64,000 nucleotides of DNA from Symbiodinium natans (GCA_905221605.1 CAJNDS010002066.1:420480-484479), one strand, 5' to 3'; positions 31,614 to 43,480 are shown, counted from the stretch's first letter. A program made the numbers and translations. The notes: generated from the sequence alone by a model not told the origin.

Positions 31614-31971
31614 GCTTCCGAAGCGCGCACGAGAACAAAACGGGGACCGGAGAAGGGAGCCTGCCTTTCAAAGCTGGGAACCGGCACAGTCACGCGACAC
31701 CTGAATGCAAGCATCACAAACCATGAGCATCGGGTATAGCTTTCAAGGTCCAAATAGCAAGCACTGCTCTAAGAGCATGCGAGTGCTCGAGATACGTGCT
31801 TTTCTGGCTGAAAATCTGTACACGACTCGCTGTTACATTCTGTGACCTGGCCACGGACTCGTCCGCCTCACCATTCGGGATCCACTTCCAGGCGGGCCTG
31901 TCAGGGCGCCAAACGGGAGGGACTGCACATGGCGCGCAAAATATGCACAAAATCGGAAACGTCGCCGCCAC
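31614..31971 (-). promoter_or_regulatory. Intergenic spacer of the AHCY array
   Basis: 358 bp between stop and start codons of adjacent copies. On the minus strand, GCTTGCATTCAG ends at 31,701, which I propose as the spliced-leader trans-splice acceptor (leader 31,700-31,614). No TATA box. The 3' part carries the downstream copy's promoter signals, if each copy has one. The same spacer recurs at 33,403-33,760. Confidence 0.5.
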
Positions 31972-33402
31972 TTAGTAGCGGTACGTGTCTGGCTTGAAAG
32001 GCCCCTCAACCGGCACGCCGATGTAGTCGGCCTGCTCTTTGCTCAGCTTGGTCATGCTGGCGCCAAGTGCTGGCAGGTGGAGTGCGGCCACCTTCTCATC
32101 CAGCTTCTTGGGCAGCAGGTACACGTCGTTCTTGTACTTCTTGGCCTTGGTGCAGTTCTCCAGGATGTCCAGCTGAGCCAGCACCTGGTTGGTGAAGGAG
32201 CAGGACATCACGAAGGAGGGATGCCCCGTGGCGCAGCCCAGGTTCACCAGGCGGCCGGAGGCCAGCACGATGACGCCGTGGCCATCTGGGAACACGAAGC
32301 GGTCGACCTGCGGCTTGATGTTCTCCACCTTGATGCCAGCGCACTTCTCGAGGTCCTCCATGGCGATCTCGTTGTCGAAGTGGCCAATGTTGCACACGAT
32401 GGCATTGTTCTTCATCTTCTTCATGTGATCAAGGGTGATGATCTTGAAGTTGCCCGTGGCGGATGTGAAGATGTCCACCTCACCGACGACCTCCTCGAGG
32501 GTCACCACCTGGAAGCCCTCCATGCACGCCTGCAGAGCGCAGATGGGGTCGATCTCTGTGATCAGCACTCGGGCACCGGCACCGCGCATGGCGAAGGCGC
32601 AGCCCTTGCCGACATCGCCGTAGCCAGCAACCAGCGCGCGCTTGCCGCCGATCATCACGTCCGTGGCGCGCATGATGCTGTCCGGCAGGGAGTGGCGGCA
32701 GCCGTAGACGTTGTCGAACTTGGACTTGGTCACGCAGTCGTTGACGTTGATGGCCGGGAACAGGAGCTCGCCCTTGGCCGCCATCTCTCGCAGACGATGC
32801 ACGCCAGTAGTTGTCTCCTCGCTGACGCCCTTGCACTTGGCCGCCATGCGGGTGTACTTGGTCTTGTCCACCTGGATCGAATCCCTGAGCAGCTGCAGGA
32901 TGCACTTGAACTCGGCATTGGTGGTGCTGGAGGGGTCCGGCAGGCTGCCGTCCTTGGCGAACTTCTCCTCGAACTCCTTGCCCTTGTGGATGAGCAGAGT
33001 GGCGTCACCGCCGTCGTCCACCAGCTGGTCGCAGCCATCGGCTCCGGGCACGGTCATCATCTGCTCCGTGCACCACCAGTACTCGGGAAGAGTCTCACCC
33101 TTCCACGCGAAGACCGTGGCGGTGCCCGCCTTAGCGATGCCGGCTGCCGCGTGGTCCTGAGTGCTGAAGATGTTGCACGAGCACCAGCGCACTTTCGCAC
33201 CCAGGGCAGACAGCGTCTCGATCAGCACGCCTGTCTGAATGGTCATGTGCAGGGAGCCGTTGATGTTCATGCCCTTGAATGGCTGCGAGGGCCCGAACTC
33301 CTTGCGCGCGGCCATGAGGCCAGGCATCTCGTGCTCTGCGAGCGTCAGCTCCTTGCGGCCGAACTCGGCCAGACCCATGTCCTTCACCTTGGAGTCGGCC
33401 AT
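31972..33402 (-). CDS. AHCY: Adenosylhomocysteinase, copy 2 of the array (middle)
   Basis: A 476-residue frame with the same protein sequence as the flanking copies. At nucleotide level it differs from copy 3 at a few third positions only, for example around 32,581, 32,597, 32,661 and 32,673. NAD-binding glycine motif, catalytic Lys/Asp/Asn block and C-terminal Tyr-Arg-Tyr are intact. The spacing to both neighbours is identical, which points to unequal crossing-over or gene conversion keeping the array uniform. Confidence 0.97.
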   Translation of the reverse strand: MADSKVKDMGLAEFGRKELTLAEHEMPGLMAARKEFGPSQPFKGMNINGSLHMTIQTGVLIETLSALGAKVRWCSCNIFSTQDHAAAGIAKAGTATVFAWKGETLPEYWWCTEQMMTVPGADGCDQLVDDGGDATLLIHKGKEFEEKFAKDGSLPDPSSTTNAEFKCILQLLRDSIQVDKTKYTRMAAKCKGVSEETTTGVHRLREMAAKGELLFPAINVNDCVTKSKFDNVYGCRHSLPDSIMRATDVMIGGKRALVAGYGDVGKGCAFAMRGAGARVLITEIDPICALQACMEGFQVVTLEEVVGEVDIFTSATGNFKIITLDHMKKMKNNAIVCNIGHFDNEIAMEDLEKCAGIKVENIKPQVDRFVFPDGHGVIVLASGRLVNLGCATGHPSFVMSCSFTNQVLAQLDILENCTKAKKYKNDVYLLPKKLDEKVAALHLPALGASMTKLSKEQADYIGVPVEGPFKPDTYRY

Positions 33403-33760
33403 GCTTCCGAAGCGCGCACGAGAACAAAACGGGGACCGGAGAAGGGAGCCTGCCTTTCAAAGCTGGGAACCGGCACAGTCACGCGACACCTGAATGCAAG
33501 CATCACAAACCATGAGCATCGGGCATAGCTTTCAAGGTCCAAATAGCAAGCACTGCTCTAAGAGCATGCGAGTGCTCGAGATACGTGCTTTTCTGGCTGA
33601 AAATCTGTACACGACTCGCTGTTACATTCTGTGACCTGGCCACGGACTCGTCCGCCTCACCATTCGGGATCCACTTGCAGGCGGGCCTGTCAGGGCGCCA
33701 AACGGGAGGGACTGCACATGGCGCGCAAAATATGCACAAAATCGGAAACGTCGCCGCCAC
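33403..33760 (-). promoter_or_regulatory. Intergenic spacer of the AHCY array
   Basis: 358 bp, nearly identical to 31,614-31,971, including the candidate trans-splice acceptor AG and the TAGCTTTCAAGGTCC block. A single C/G change near 33,677 distinguishes it. Confidence 0.5.
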
Positions 33761-35191
33761 TTAGTAGCGGTACGTGTCTGGCTTGAAAGGCCCCTCAACC
33801 GGCACGCCGATGTAGTCGGCCTGCTCTTTGCTCAGCTTGGTCATGCTGGCGCCAAGTGCTGGCAGGTGGAGTGCGGCCACCTTCTCATCCAGCTTCTTGG
33901 GCAGCAGGTACACGTCGTTCTTGTACTTCTTGGCCTTGGTGCAGTTCTCCAGGATGTCCAGCTGAGCCAGCACCTGGTTGGTGAAGGAGCAGGACATCAC
34001 GAAGGAGGGATGCCCCGTGGCGCAGCCCAGGTTCACCAGGCGGCCGGAGGCCAGCACGATGACGCCGTGGCCATCTGGGAACACGAAGCGGTCGACCTGC
34101 GGCTTGATGTTCTCCACCTTGATGCCAGCGCACTTCTCGAGGTCCTCCATGGCGATCTCGTTGTCGAAGTGGCCAATGTTGCACACGATGGCATTGTTCT
34201 TCATCTTCTTCATGTGATCAAGGGTGATGATCTTGAAGTTGCCCGTGGCGGATGTGAAGATGTCCACCTCACCGACGACCTCCTCGAGGGTCACCACCTG
34301 GAAGCCCTCCATGCACGCCTGCAGAGCGCAGATGGGGTCGATCTCTGTGATCAGCACTCGGGCACCGGCACCGCGCATGGCGAAGGCGCAGCCCTTGCCG
34401 ACATCGCCGTAGCCAGCAACCAGCGCGCGCTTGCCGCCGATCATCACGTCCGTGGCACGCATGATGCTGTCCGGCAGGGAGTGGCGGCAGCCGTAGACGT
34501 TGTCGAACTTGGACTTGGTCACGCAGTCGTTGACGTTGATGGCCGGGAACAGGAGCTCGCCCTTGGCCGCCATCTCTCGCAGACGATGCACGCCAGTAGT
34601 TGTCTCCTCGCTGACGCCCTTGCACTTGGCCGCCATGCGGGTGTACTTGGTCTTGTCCACCTGGATCGAATCCCTGAGCAGCTGCAGGATGCACTTGAAC
34701 TCGGCATTGGTGGTGCTGGAGGGGTCCGGCAGGCTGCCGTCCTTGGCGAACTTCTCCTCGAACTCCTTGCCCTTGTGGATGAGCAGAGTGGCGTCACCGC
34801 CGTCGTCCACCAGCTGGTCGCAGCCATCGGCTCCGGGCACGGTCATCATCTGCTCCGTGCACCACCAGTACTCGGGAAGAGTCTCACCCTTCCACGCGAA
34901 GACCGTGGCGGTGCCCGCCTTGGCGATGCCGGCCGCAGCGTGGTCCTGGGTGCTGAAGATGTTGCACGAGCACCAGCGCACCTTGGCACCCAGGGCGGAC
35001 AGCGTCTCGATCAGCACGCCTGTCTGGATGGTCATGTGCAGGGAGCCGTTGATGTTCATGCCCTTGAATGGCTGCGAGGGGCCGAACTCCTTGCGCGCGG
35101 CCATGAGGCCAGGCATCTCGTGCTCTGCCAGCGTCAGCTCCTTGCGGCCGAACTCGGCCAGACCCATGTCCTTCACCTTGGAGTCGGCCAT
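33761..35191 (-). CDS. AHCY: Adenosylhomocysteinase, copy 1 of the array (upstream)
   Basis: A 476-residue frame, protein identical to the other two copies. About ten silent differences cluster in 34,921-35,130 (residues about 20-90), while the remaining 1.1 kb is almost identical to the other copies. This pattern suggests that conversion with the neighbours has covered the 3' part but not the 5' part. The leader contains a 10-bp repeat of ATGCAAGCAT (about 35,281-35,300) not present in the other spacers. Function as for the other copies. Confidence 0.97.
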   Translation of the reverse strand: MADSKVKDMGLAEFGRKELTLAEHEMPGLMAARKEFGPSQPFKGMNINGSLHMTIQTGVLIETLSALGAKVRWCSCNIFSTQDHAAAGIAKAGTATVFAWKGETLPEYWWCTEQMMTVPGADGCDQLVDDGGDATLLIHKGKEFEEKFAKDGSLPDPSSTTNAEFKCILQLLRDSIQVDKTKYTRMAAKCKGVSEETTTGVHRLREMAAKGELLFPAINVNDCVTKSKFDNVYGCRHSLPDSIMRATDVMIGGKRALVAGYGDVGKGCAFAMRGAGARVLITEIDPICALQACMEGFQVVTLEEVVGEVDIFTSATGNFKIITLDHMKKMKNNAIVCNIGHFDNEIAMEDLEKCAGIKVENIKPQVDRFVFPDGHGVIVLASGRLVNLGCATGHPSFVMSCSFTNQVLAQLDILENCTKAKKYKNDVYLLPKKLDEKVAALHLPALGASMTKLSKEQADYIGVPVEGPFKPDTYRY

Positions 35192-35410
35192 GCTTCCGAA
35201 GCGCGCACGAGAACAAAACGGGGACCGGAGAAGGGAGCCTGCCTTTCAAAGCTGGGAACCGGCACAGTCACGCGACACCTGAATGCAAGCATATGCAAGC
35301 ATCACAAACCATGAGCATCGGGCATAGCTTTCAAGGTCCAAGTAGCAAGCACTGCTCTAAGAGCATGCGAGTGCCCGAGAGACGTGCTTTTCTGGCTGAA
35401 TCTCTGCACA

Positions 35411-35959
35411 CGGCTCGCTGAGATCACACTGCTTCAGTAGCAACTCAAATGCCTGGGGTCTAGCGCCCCTTGAAGGGGCCCTTCGTCGCTTGACCTCTGC
35501 ATGACGGATCAATATGGCCTCTGTTCAAGGCACAAACCATACCGACAACCGAAACCCGAAACCCGAAACCCTAAACCGCACCCTAAGCCCCAGCAAGCTC
35601 AACACGTCCGTCCTCTTATTCAGCCACTTCACCATTAGGTTCAGGGTTAGGGCTTTTGGTATTACGAGTTCGGGAGGCAGGCTTTGGCAAAGTTACTTCC
35701 ATGCCCGACGCCAATTTCGGCGCCAATTCTAATCTCTGGAATGCAAATGCTCAGCAAAATGAAATATGAAAAGGGAGGGCCAGGCCCCGTGCAAGGCGCG
35801 TATGAGGACTAAGCCCCTTGAGGGCAGAAGTCCCCACTGCATTTGCAGCAACGACAAAAAATGAGGCAGACTTGTCAACAAAGACATTCGGGTCTACAAT
35901 GCTAGGAGCCCTGTTCCCACCGATAAGTTCTCTCTTGATACTCACAAACTTGAAAATGG
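35411..35959. other. No confident gene; end of array to next gene
   Basis: Unique sequence where spacer similarity stops. A 70-codon minus-strand frame at 35,751-35,963 lies just downstream of the next gene's stop codon and could be part of its 3' end, but I cannot connect it. Confidence 0.5.
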
Positions 35960-38900
35960 TCACATCGAGAAGGTGTCATTGTTTCCACCGTCACCAGCAT
36001 CACGCTGCACTGACGGCGCGCCCTCACGCTTCAGCCCGCTCGCTCGACAGGGGCTTCGTCCAAAGAGCATGCGCACCAGTGGGGCCCCAACAAGAGGCAG
36101 ACGTGATACGCGCAGAGGTCCGAGGATGGTCATGACGAGGATGAGCGGGATCACACCTAGTGCATGGTTGGGATAGTATTAGAGATTTAGATTTCTATTC
36201 CTTATTGGTCTAAGTACTCTTACATGTTACCTGGACCCGACTATGACCAAGACACCCAGGTGGGCGGCGACGTCGTAGGAGAGACCGCCCCAAAGACCAA
36301 CCATGCCAGGAAGAAGCACCAAGAATAGCTTGCAGCATCTTTCCTGCTTCATTCTTGGGGTTACATTGTTACATTCTTTAAAAAAGAATCATGTTTCTCC
36401 TTATTGGGAATTTAATATGACAAAAAAGTAAAGTTGTAACCGACAAGGACCCAGTGTCTGCGAAGGCTTTAGACTCAATCGGGAGCCGAAAGAAGATGAA
36501 GGGCCAGAGGAGGGCTTCGAGACAAGCAGATCCCAACAGAAGCCATCCAAGGGCAGCGCCACTCTCCTGTACTGAACTTGGAACCCTGGCAAAAATATGT
36601 TTTTAATGCTGTTTCTTAGGAATTATAATACCCAAAATTAACCTTTATTTCCAAGTACCCCTAAGTCTCATTGAAGCGATACGCGTGCACCTGCCGGCAC
36701 TGGAAGATCAGGAAGCAGAGGCTGAGGACCAGAATGGTCCTGCTCCAGCGCGACGCATCACCCAGTCGGCCAGTAACCTCCATGGTTAGGCGCATCTGCT
36801 TCGTGGAGATATTGGTCGCGATTAGTGAGCCCACCATTTGGTCAATGGCTTCCGCCTGGCCATTTTCCTCAATCTCAGTGAAGATTTTACGCGAGTCATC
36901 TTCGTTGGAGCTCGTGGCATTCCGAACCGTGCCAGTGAACTCTTTCCCAAGCTCATTTGCTTGCCTCGAAGCAACGATGGCACGCTGCCGGTCTGCCTCC
37001 AACCCAGTCACGCCCAAGAATGCTGTGAGAGTTGCAATCATTACCGTCGCATCCAAGAACCCGTGGACGCAAAGACGAATGGCCAGAGCGAGTGCGAGAA
37101 AAATGGTCATGCCATAAATTGCCATCTGGCTCACGGGCGAGTGGAGCTTCCGAAACGAGTACAGCGCCAGCAAAGGGCTTCCACATGCAGCCGCCACCCC
37201 CAGAAATGCGAGGTCGAGGATGGTGAGTAAATCCTGCGAGGCTCTGGTGAAGCCGTAGAACTTGGCCTGGGCTGCTAAGGAACAAAATGCCTCTGTTACC
37301 CAAGCAACGAGGTGGAACCCCACGCGGCACTATATGGCCGAAAAACTGCGGTAACGAAAAACAGAACTCCTTCTAACAGCAACCCTGTCGCCTGGGACAT
37401 GACGACCAGGATCCCTGTTCCGCAGGCTGCGAGGCCAGCACAGGGCACGCGGACAACTTTGGGCCATTGGCTGACAGAGGGTCGGGTTGCAATCCGAATC
37501 GGCTTATCCCATGAGGACGCCAAAAATGCTTCGTACACGCACCAGACGCGCGTGTAGATGCTAACTGCACGGTTTGGCATCGCGAGAACGGATGACGAGC
37601 GATGCAAGGCATTGGCAAAAGGTGACTCCCTGGGGTTCTGGATCAAGCTTGCGATGTCCTGGTTCTGAGGATTGGAGAGGAAGCACACGTACGCTCCCAC
37701 GGCTCCCCGCGGCCATGAGTGCGCCACTTTGTCCACGAAGTCAAAGATGCCTTCCGCCCATGCGTGCGTGACGAAGACTTCACACAACAAGCCTGCAGGA
37801 TACTTCATTAAGGCCCAACTCACATTGCCAGCGGCTGCTGTAACCGGCTTGATCAGCTGCTCATTGACCGTATAGGCTGTGGGCCCTTGAGTGATGTCTG
37901 CTATGGAGAATGGGTCCAAGTCCGTGGGGCGAACTCGTCCAGATTGAATGCCATGATGCACCAGGCGCTTGAATTGCCTCAAATCATCCAAGCTCCTTGG
38001 CTACTGCTGAGATGAAGTTGCCAAAATATGGAGACCCCGAAAATATGTAGTATGTCTTCATATTGTAACAACTTAATTTTCCTTAAGAGCAACCCAGGCT
38101 CACACCCCACTTTGCCGGCTCCACGGTTGCGTGCAAAGTCGCACCGTCAAGGACATGTTGGGGCGCCAGAACTTGGAGGTCCTCTTCGTTGGCCGGGGCA
38201 ATGGTCGGAGGGCAGTACTGGATCATAAGAGTTGCTGTCACCACACCCGCAACCCCCAGCGCAAGCACAGCAGCAGCAAGGGGGCCCAGGAAGTACCAAT
38301 CTCCGCACGGTTCGGAGGTGCCCTCCCCTTCACAGCACGTGTACTGCGACAGGCCCCAGTCAGGTGCGAAGGCTGTACGTGCAATCACGTGAACAAAGTA
38401 GCCATTGAAACACACACATCGACGGCTAACAGGGCCGCCTTCGCACAACAATCCTGTGCCCAACTTATGCTCAAATGCACACAAATTTCGTTCACCAATC
38501 GATCCATCTGGACAGACATTGGGTATCGACACCTCAAACACCTCTTCCGCCTCGCGTCTGACAGTTTCGAAACCATCGGGAGGCCCCAGGGTCGTCTCCA
38601 CATGCGCGAAGAATTGCTGGTCACTGAGGCTGTACGAGTCTTCCTTAGATGACCACCTTGAAAACCCCAAAGCCTACAATTATATGTGTGCATGTGTATA
38701 TATATATATATGTTGCCATGTCAGCAGTCACCCCCTTCATGGTATCCTCCCCAACCTCCCCCACCTAAAACCCAAAACCCACGCCAAGCCAAACCCTAAA
38801 CCCTCAACCCTCAACCCTACTTGGAGGTTTATGGGTACTGATAACCACAGTTATAAGTCTACTTATTACGTACTTAGGGGACTGAGGGGGCTTATAAGTA

Positions 38901-39872
38901 GAGTTATAATTAGGGTTCTGTGTTCTACGTACCATGAGCCTCCATGTATACTCTAAACCCTAAACCCTAAACCCATCTAAACCCTAAACCCTAAACCCTA
39001 AACCCAGTAGGAGCCTCCAGGCCATCCATTTAGGCACGCCAACCGGGGCCATCAATTTCCTACGTAGGAACCCCAAGGGTGCAAACGCTTACCCAAACCC
39101 TAAACCCTAGACCCAAAACCCTAAACCCTGCACCCCCAAGAACCCTAAACCCTAAACCCTCATAAACCCTAACCCTGTGCTTATAACCCAAGTAACCCGG
39201 GAACCGGAACCCCTAAGCTGGCAACTTACCCTCCAGACCAGCTGAGTTTCTATTCCAAGCTGGACTTGGGGGTCCCCGCTCCGGCTCCAGACCTCCGGGA
39301 TGTTTCAGCTCTTTTTTATGACAACGACCATGACGTAAACTACGACCCTCTGAACGCAAACTTTGCTCCACCGTGATGACTACGATTTCCTTACTGTCAT
39401 TCTTGCAGTTTTTGTCCTTGCTTTCTATTGCCACATGCTGGGCCTCCGCCGTGAAGGGCGCGAAGTCCGTAATGTTGATGCCCGGAAGGTCAAGAACGTA
39501 GGCACTATGAAGGTGTCTGATGCGGCCGCCTGCCCAATACCAATGCATGTTGAGCTGGCCTTCTATACAGACGTTTACCCGAAGAGGTCTTCCATGGTCA
39601 GGGTAAAAGTACGAGCTGTCAAACTGAAGGCAGAGCACTCCACCGTCGTAGGTGTAGTTCCTGTTGACAAGCCATGTCTTGTTGAAATACCATATGCGAC
39701 GATCAGCCCATTTGCCGTCACAGTCTCCAAGTTCAACGAAACGGTCTTCAGCGACAACGATGCACTTATTGGGTGCAACCACGCTGCGGATCGAGAACAG
39801 CTCCTGTGATGCTACTAAGGTCCAGATCGTGAGGCAAATCGTGAAGCCGCGGACACTCCGGTAGGCACCCAT
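35960..39872 (-). CDS. Secreted-lectin / multi-pass membrane protein, split gene
   Basis: Proposed exons: 39,872 to about 39,350 (ATG, signal peptide, then a beta-trefoil, ricin-B-like segment with CIVV, GDCDGKW, LCLQFD and HWYW); about 38,668-38,104 (Cys-rich part, then helix LGPLAAAVLALGVAGVV); 38,000 to about 37,300 (FVTHAW...IYTRVWCVYE domain seen in many dinoflagellate proteins, then helices); about 37,320-36,691 (several helices); 36,343-36,256; 36,156-35,960 (helix, basic tail, stop). Introns 38,001-38,103, 36,344-36,690 and 36,157-36,255 keep phase and are GT-AG. The change from the third to the fourth exon near 37,300-37,330 is a frame change I could not resolve; it may be a short intron or an indel. 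The first junction is also unresolved. Likely a surface protein with an outward lectin domain; role unknown. Confidence 0.6.
36157..36255 (-). other. Intron
   Basis: 99 nt, donor GTGTCT, acceptor CACTAG. It joins HLG to VIPLIL in phase 1, restoring a continuous hydrophobic helix. Confidence 0.65.
36344..36690 (-). other. Intron
   Basis: 347 nt, donor CAG|GTGCAC, acceptor GAAGCAG, phase 0. Its removal joins the helix ending CLIFQCRQ-like sequence to the short 88-nt exon, whose length fits the phase at both ends. Confidence 0.6.
38001..38103 (-). other. Intron
   Basis: 103 nt, donor GTGAGC, acceptor AGCAGTAG, phase 0, joining the transmembrane exon to the FVTHAW-domain exon of the membrane-protein gene. 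Confidence 0.6.
38820..38946. mobile_element. Fold-back element, family 1
   Basis: Ends CTTGGAGGTTTATGGGTAC and GTACCATGAGCCTCCA match the inverted termini of the 44,641-44,789 element. The interior carries the TTATAAGT / ACTTATTA blocks. It lies in the long intron between the first and second exons of the lectin-membrane gene, next to CCCTAAA repeats (38,950-39,175). Confidence 0.65.
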
Positions 39873-39902
39873 GGCTTGGATGGCGGTGTCTGTCAAAGCC
39901 AA

Positions 39903-41833
39903 AGCCCCAACCCCTGAACCATTCCCAAACGCTCGAAGAACATTCCTGACAAGAGCGTTCAGATACGACCATTGGCGTCAAAATCAGTAACCTATGCAAA
40001 TCAAGGGCGTACCGCTACTTGTGAGGGCGCACAAACCCCACCTGGCTCCTGCTTCTGAGCGCGGCGCGGGGAAAAGCCTACAGACAAAGTGCGCAGACAC
40101 TAGAACATGATGCACGGGATCAGGTGTTTGACCTTGTCTTCTGCATATTCCGATCCTGACACCCCACACTCTCAATATCTCTCAATCCTAAGCCTGACCC
40201 AAACCTGGAACCCGACTTTGCTTTATTATGATTCATCATGGCTTGCAGAGGATCGGCACCCGCGCCACATTTTTGGAAAACCAACCCCCCCTCTTAAGAA
40301 CCCTATAAGTTTAGTAGTTTAGGGCTTCTTTAGGCGCTGAAACCCTGCATCTTAAATACCAAGCCCCGAAAGCCATCAGGCCCGCAACTTCTCTTTTCGC
40401 CAAAATCTGCTGAAACATATATTCTATTTACTATACCATATCTACATATAATATATATATATATATATAATATGTATATATGTGCGTTTACTGCAATCTT
40501 GAACGCATGTGCAGACCCCAAACGTCAAAGCACCGGGGCCCCGCAGCGCACGCGACGCAGGCTGGTTCTGCAGCGCGTGCCACAAACCATGGTGTTTCTA
40601 GCTGGTAAGCTTTCAGTGTTTCGCCAGTGTTCAACTTAGTCACGTGTCATCCCAGAAAATCCTATATCCTTAAGCGCGCAATACACAGAACTGCAACGTG
40701 CATCACCGCACTGCCGCAGTCTTTTGAATTCCAGGATCCTCGGCCACCCAGGCAAACCCAAAAATAGGTAGAAAAATGGATCTGATCCCCTTTTCGATGT
40801 AGTTGGGGACCAGCATTCAATCAGAGTTTTGTGCATTCATCTGACACAGCCTCCGCACGACCGCCTCCCGCACACGAGCGAAGGCCCAGAGGGGGCGCCA
40901 CACGCGCAGCTGGAGCCACCTCTGCGCGAACTGGGCAAGAGCTCTAGACACCAAAAGGACAAAGAGAAAGAGACTTGGAATGCCTATTTCTGGATTATGT
41001 GCTGATTTTTAGGCGAACCGACTGGGCGGAACTGTGCGACCCACAGGCAGATGCCAATCCAACCACTATCGAAAACAGGCTAGATGACAACCGGGCAACA
41101 CGACAACAGAACATGCCTTCATTGCAGCTTTGTTTCATACATCATGCAGCGAGATGCGGTCAAGGCACATGTTCCACCAAGAACTTTTAAACACATGAAA
41201 AGACTCATCGTTTAACCCTAAACCCTGAACCCTAAATTGTAGCCTAAACCTACATTGTAGCCTAGGGATCCATATCAGGGCGCTTTGCTCACCATGAATT
41301 GAACAGGTTCGAGGCAAATAGCTTCCAAGCATGGTTCCCTCTGCATGTTAAGAGCACCGCTTGAGCACGTTCAGGATGTTGAGGTGACGGTGCAGAGCCT
41401 CGTGATTTCGTGCAGAATTCAGGCAGCAGTCGGATACTGCCAGGATGCACTTGGAATCCATTTGGGGTCTATCGTGCCGTCTGTCGTGTCCCCTGCATGA
41501 TTCCAAGATACCCAAGAAATCTAAGAACTATATGATATATGAACATAGCGACATAGTGGCACTACAACTGCAAAGTCGAACCCCTGGTGCACACCCATCT
41601 ATCCATCTGCGAGTCATGCGTCGTGAACTTGACACCCTTGTTCGGTGTGTCATGAATGGATATGCCGGCCTGAGCACGGCTGCCCAAGCAGCCAGAAACA
41701 TGCACCGGAAAACTGCCTGCTTTGCAGTCCAGTTCCTATGCAATGGAACCACTCCAAGTGCAACCATGGAGTTCTAGACTGCAACCGAGCCAGTCCTCCA
41801 CGATGAACACAACAAGTCAATTTTCACAATCGA
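39903..41833. other. No supported gene
   Basis: Unique sequence with an (AT)n tract at about 40,447-40,482. Short open frames on both strands (60-110 codons) lack domains and splice-site support. Confidence 0.5.
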
Positions 41834-42046
41834 TTAGACTCCGACCCAAGCCAGTATGCCAAGTGTGAGGAGAGGGAAAGCCCCCTTAAAGGCAGCACTA
41901 GCTTCTTCGCATGTCCCGAAGAAGTTGCAGTCGACCACCTGCTTACGCCAGTCGTCAACTGCATCATGGGGTGAATACTTGCATGTCGGCTTTGGACACT
42001 CTCTTCCCTTTTCAATGTAGTAACCCTCGTACTTCACCAACTTCAT
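41834..42046 (-). CDS. Possible small Cys-rich membrane protein or exon
   Basis: 70 codons from an ATG: a charged N-terminus with C-x4-C and two more Cys in a WRKQVVDCNFFGTCEEAS context, then a hydrophobic C-terminus (FPLLTLGILAWVGV). The composition is coding-like and distinct from the repeats around it. It may be one exon of a larger gene. No family recognised. Confidence 0.3.
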   Translation of the reverse strand: MKLVKYEGYYIEKGRECPKPTCKYSPHDAVDDWRKQVVDCNFFGTCEEASAAFKGAFPLLTLGILAWVGV

Positions 42047-42276
42047 GCGCTCACCCTTCTAACTCTACTGATAACTAGGGGGCCCCTCCTTGCAGGGATT
42101 TAGGACTCGGCGGTTGAGGGTCCAAAGGCTTTCGCCTACAATGAGTGGCTTGTGGGTCTGGTTTGGGGTTTCCAAAGCTTGATGAACATGCATGACTGGC
42201 AGAAATGTCCCCCTACCTAAACCCTAAACCCTAAACCTAATCCCTAAACCCTATACCCTATAAACCCTAAACCCGC

Positions 42277-42789
42277 AAGGGTGCGGGTTCACAAACCCAG
42301 GTCCAGCAGGAATCGGTGATTACCTTACCCCTCATTTCTCTTTCTTGGTTTATGAGGCTAGAGGGTGGCTCCCTTTGCCTCACTGCTGTTGTAGGCTCTG
42401 ATTTAACACTTGAGGTGTTCCTTCTCAGGCTCGCGCTGCAAGACTGCACTGCCTTTTCAGCACTCACCAAGCCACTCTGAAAGGTTTTTTCGCATGGTAG
42501 CAGCCGACATGGGCCCAGCCTCACCCTGTAAAAACTTGGAAGAAAGCTGAACCACGGTGTCGAACTGATCAAACAAGTCTGGTGTCACGGCGTCCATACG
42601 CCGGACCTGTCCTTGGAACCCGTGCGGTGAGTCACTGCAAGTCCAGCTCGCATTGAGATTAGTCGAGTTTTCAAAGGGGTCTTGCAAAGGCACTTTCGTT
42701 TCGTGACAGCTAGACTTACTTGCTGAGTTCATAAGCCCAAAAGGTACCATTACAGTAACCCAAACAGTGCAAAGTGCATACTCATTCAC
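42277..42789 (-). pseudogene. Exon-like module A with its 5' part (copy 1)
   Basis: A continuous minus-strand frame at 42,789-42,457 contains RRMDAVTPDLFDQFDTVVQL and ends near a GTGAGTGCT donor. The right part (42,615-42,789) recurs at 46,261-46,457 and the left part at 43,775-44,125 and 46,505-46,861. This is the only copy in which the two parts are joined. Protein family unknown. The surrounding telomere-like repeats and the three broken copies suggest gene fragments. Confidence 0.45.
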
Positions 42790-42818
42790 CCCAAACCCTA
42801 AACCCTAAACCCTAAACC

Positions 42819-42916
42819 CTAATCCATAGGCCGCCCGCGCCAGGCGGCGGCCGGTACAACTGAACGCTAATCCATAGGCCGCCCGCGCCAGGCGGCGGCC
42901 GGTACAACTGAACGCT
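42819..42916. repeat. 48-bp tandem duplication with GC palindrome
   Basis: Two copies (period 48) of a unit containing GGCCGCCCGCGCCAGGCGGC, itself a hairpin. Confidence 0.85.
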
Positions 42917-43074
42917 ACCGCTTCGAGATCTGCTTGCTTTGCCAAGCAGATCGAGCTTGCCACACCTGATGCATCCCTGCTAGCCATGGGGCACAATGTA
43001 ATAATGGATTAACCCTAAACCCCCGACGCGCGACCCCGGCAGGGAGGTCGGGGCCTAAGAAGCCCCCGCGCGCC

Positions 43075-43480
43075 CGCCAGGGTTACCCCACCAGGGTTGC
43101 CCTAGGGTTGCCCCCCGCCAGGTTGCCCCCACCAGCGTCGCCCCCGCCAGGGCCGCCAGGGTTGCCCCCGCCAGGGTTGCCCGCGCCAGGTTCCCCACGC
43201 CAGGTTGGGCGATTGCCAGTTACCCCCGCCAAGGTCCCGCCGGGTTGCGGTTCCCCCACCAGCGTTGCCCCCGCCAGGGTTGCCCACCTGCCTGTCAGGG
43301 TTGCCCTGCCAGGCTTGCAATTTTAGGCAGGCTTGGCGGGCGACCCCACCCCCAACCCTGCTGGCTAGGGTTGCCTGCCACTGCCAGGGGTTGCCTGCCC
43401 CCACCGGTTTGCCCCTGCCAAAGTTGCCCCCGCCAGGGTTGCCCTGCCAGGGTTGCCCCCCGCCAGGGTTGCCCAACAGT
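43075..43480. repeat. GC-rich 15-bp minisatellite
   Basis: Imperfect repeats of GTTGCCCCCGCCAGG. Because the unit is a multiple of 3, long Pro/Gly open frames appear on both strands; I treat them as artefacts. 43,481-43,769 is GC-rich unique sequence without a gene. Confidence 0.88.

Larger units (their letters stand above)
29945..35410 (-). repeat. Tandem array of adenosylhomocysteinase genes
   Basis: Three complete gene-plus-spacer units in head-to-tail order with an exact 1,789-bp period (starts at 30,183, 31,972 and 33,761). Spacer-derived sequence also precedes the array at 29,945-30,182 and follows it to about 35,410, so the array ends within spacer on both sides. Spacers share the sequence from TAGCTTTCAAGGTCC to the stop codon almost base for base. 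Such single-strand arrays of near-identical housekeeping genes are typical of dinoflagellates. Confidence 0.96.

Noticed and set aside
30288-35314. Plus-strand open frames of about 480 codons opposite each adenosylhomocysteinase
   Set aside because: They are mirror frames created by GC-rich codon use on the coding strand. The translations are His/Leu/Ala-rich without a domain, and they vary wherever the minus-strand genes have silent changes.
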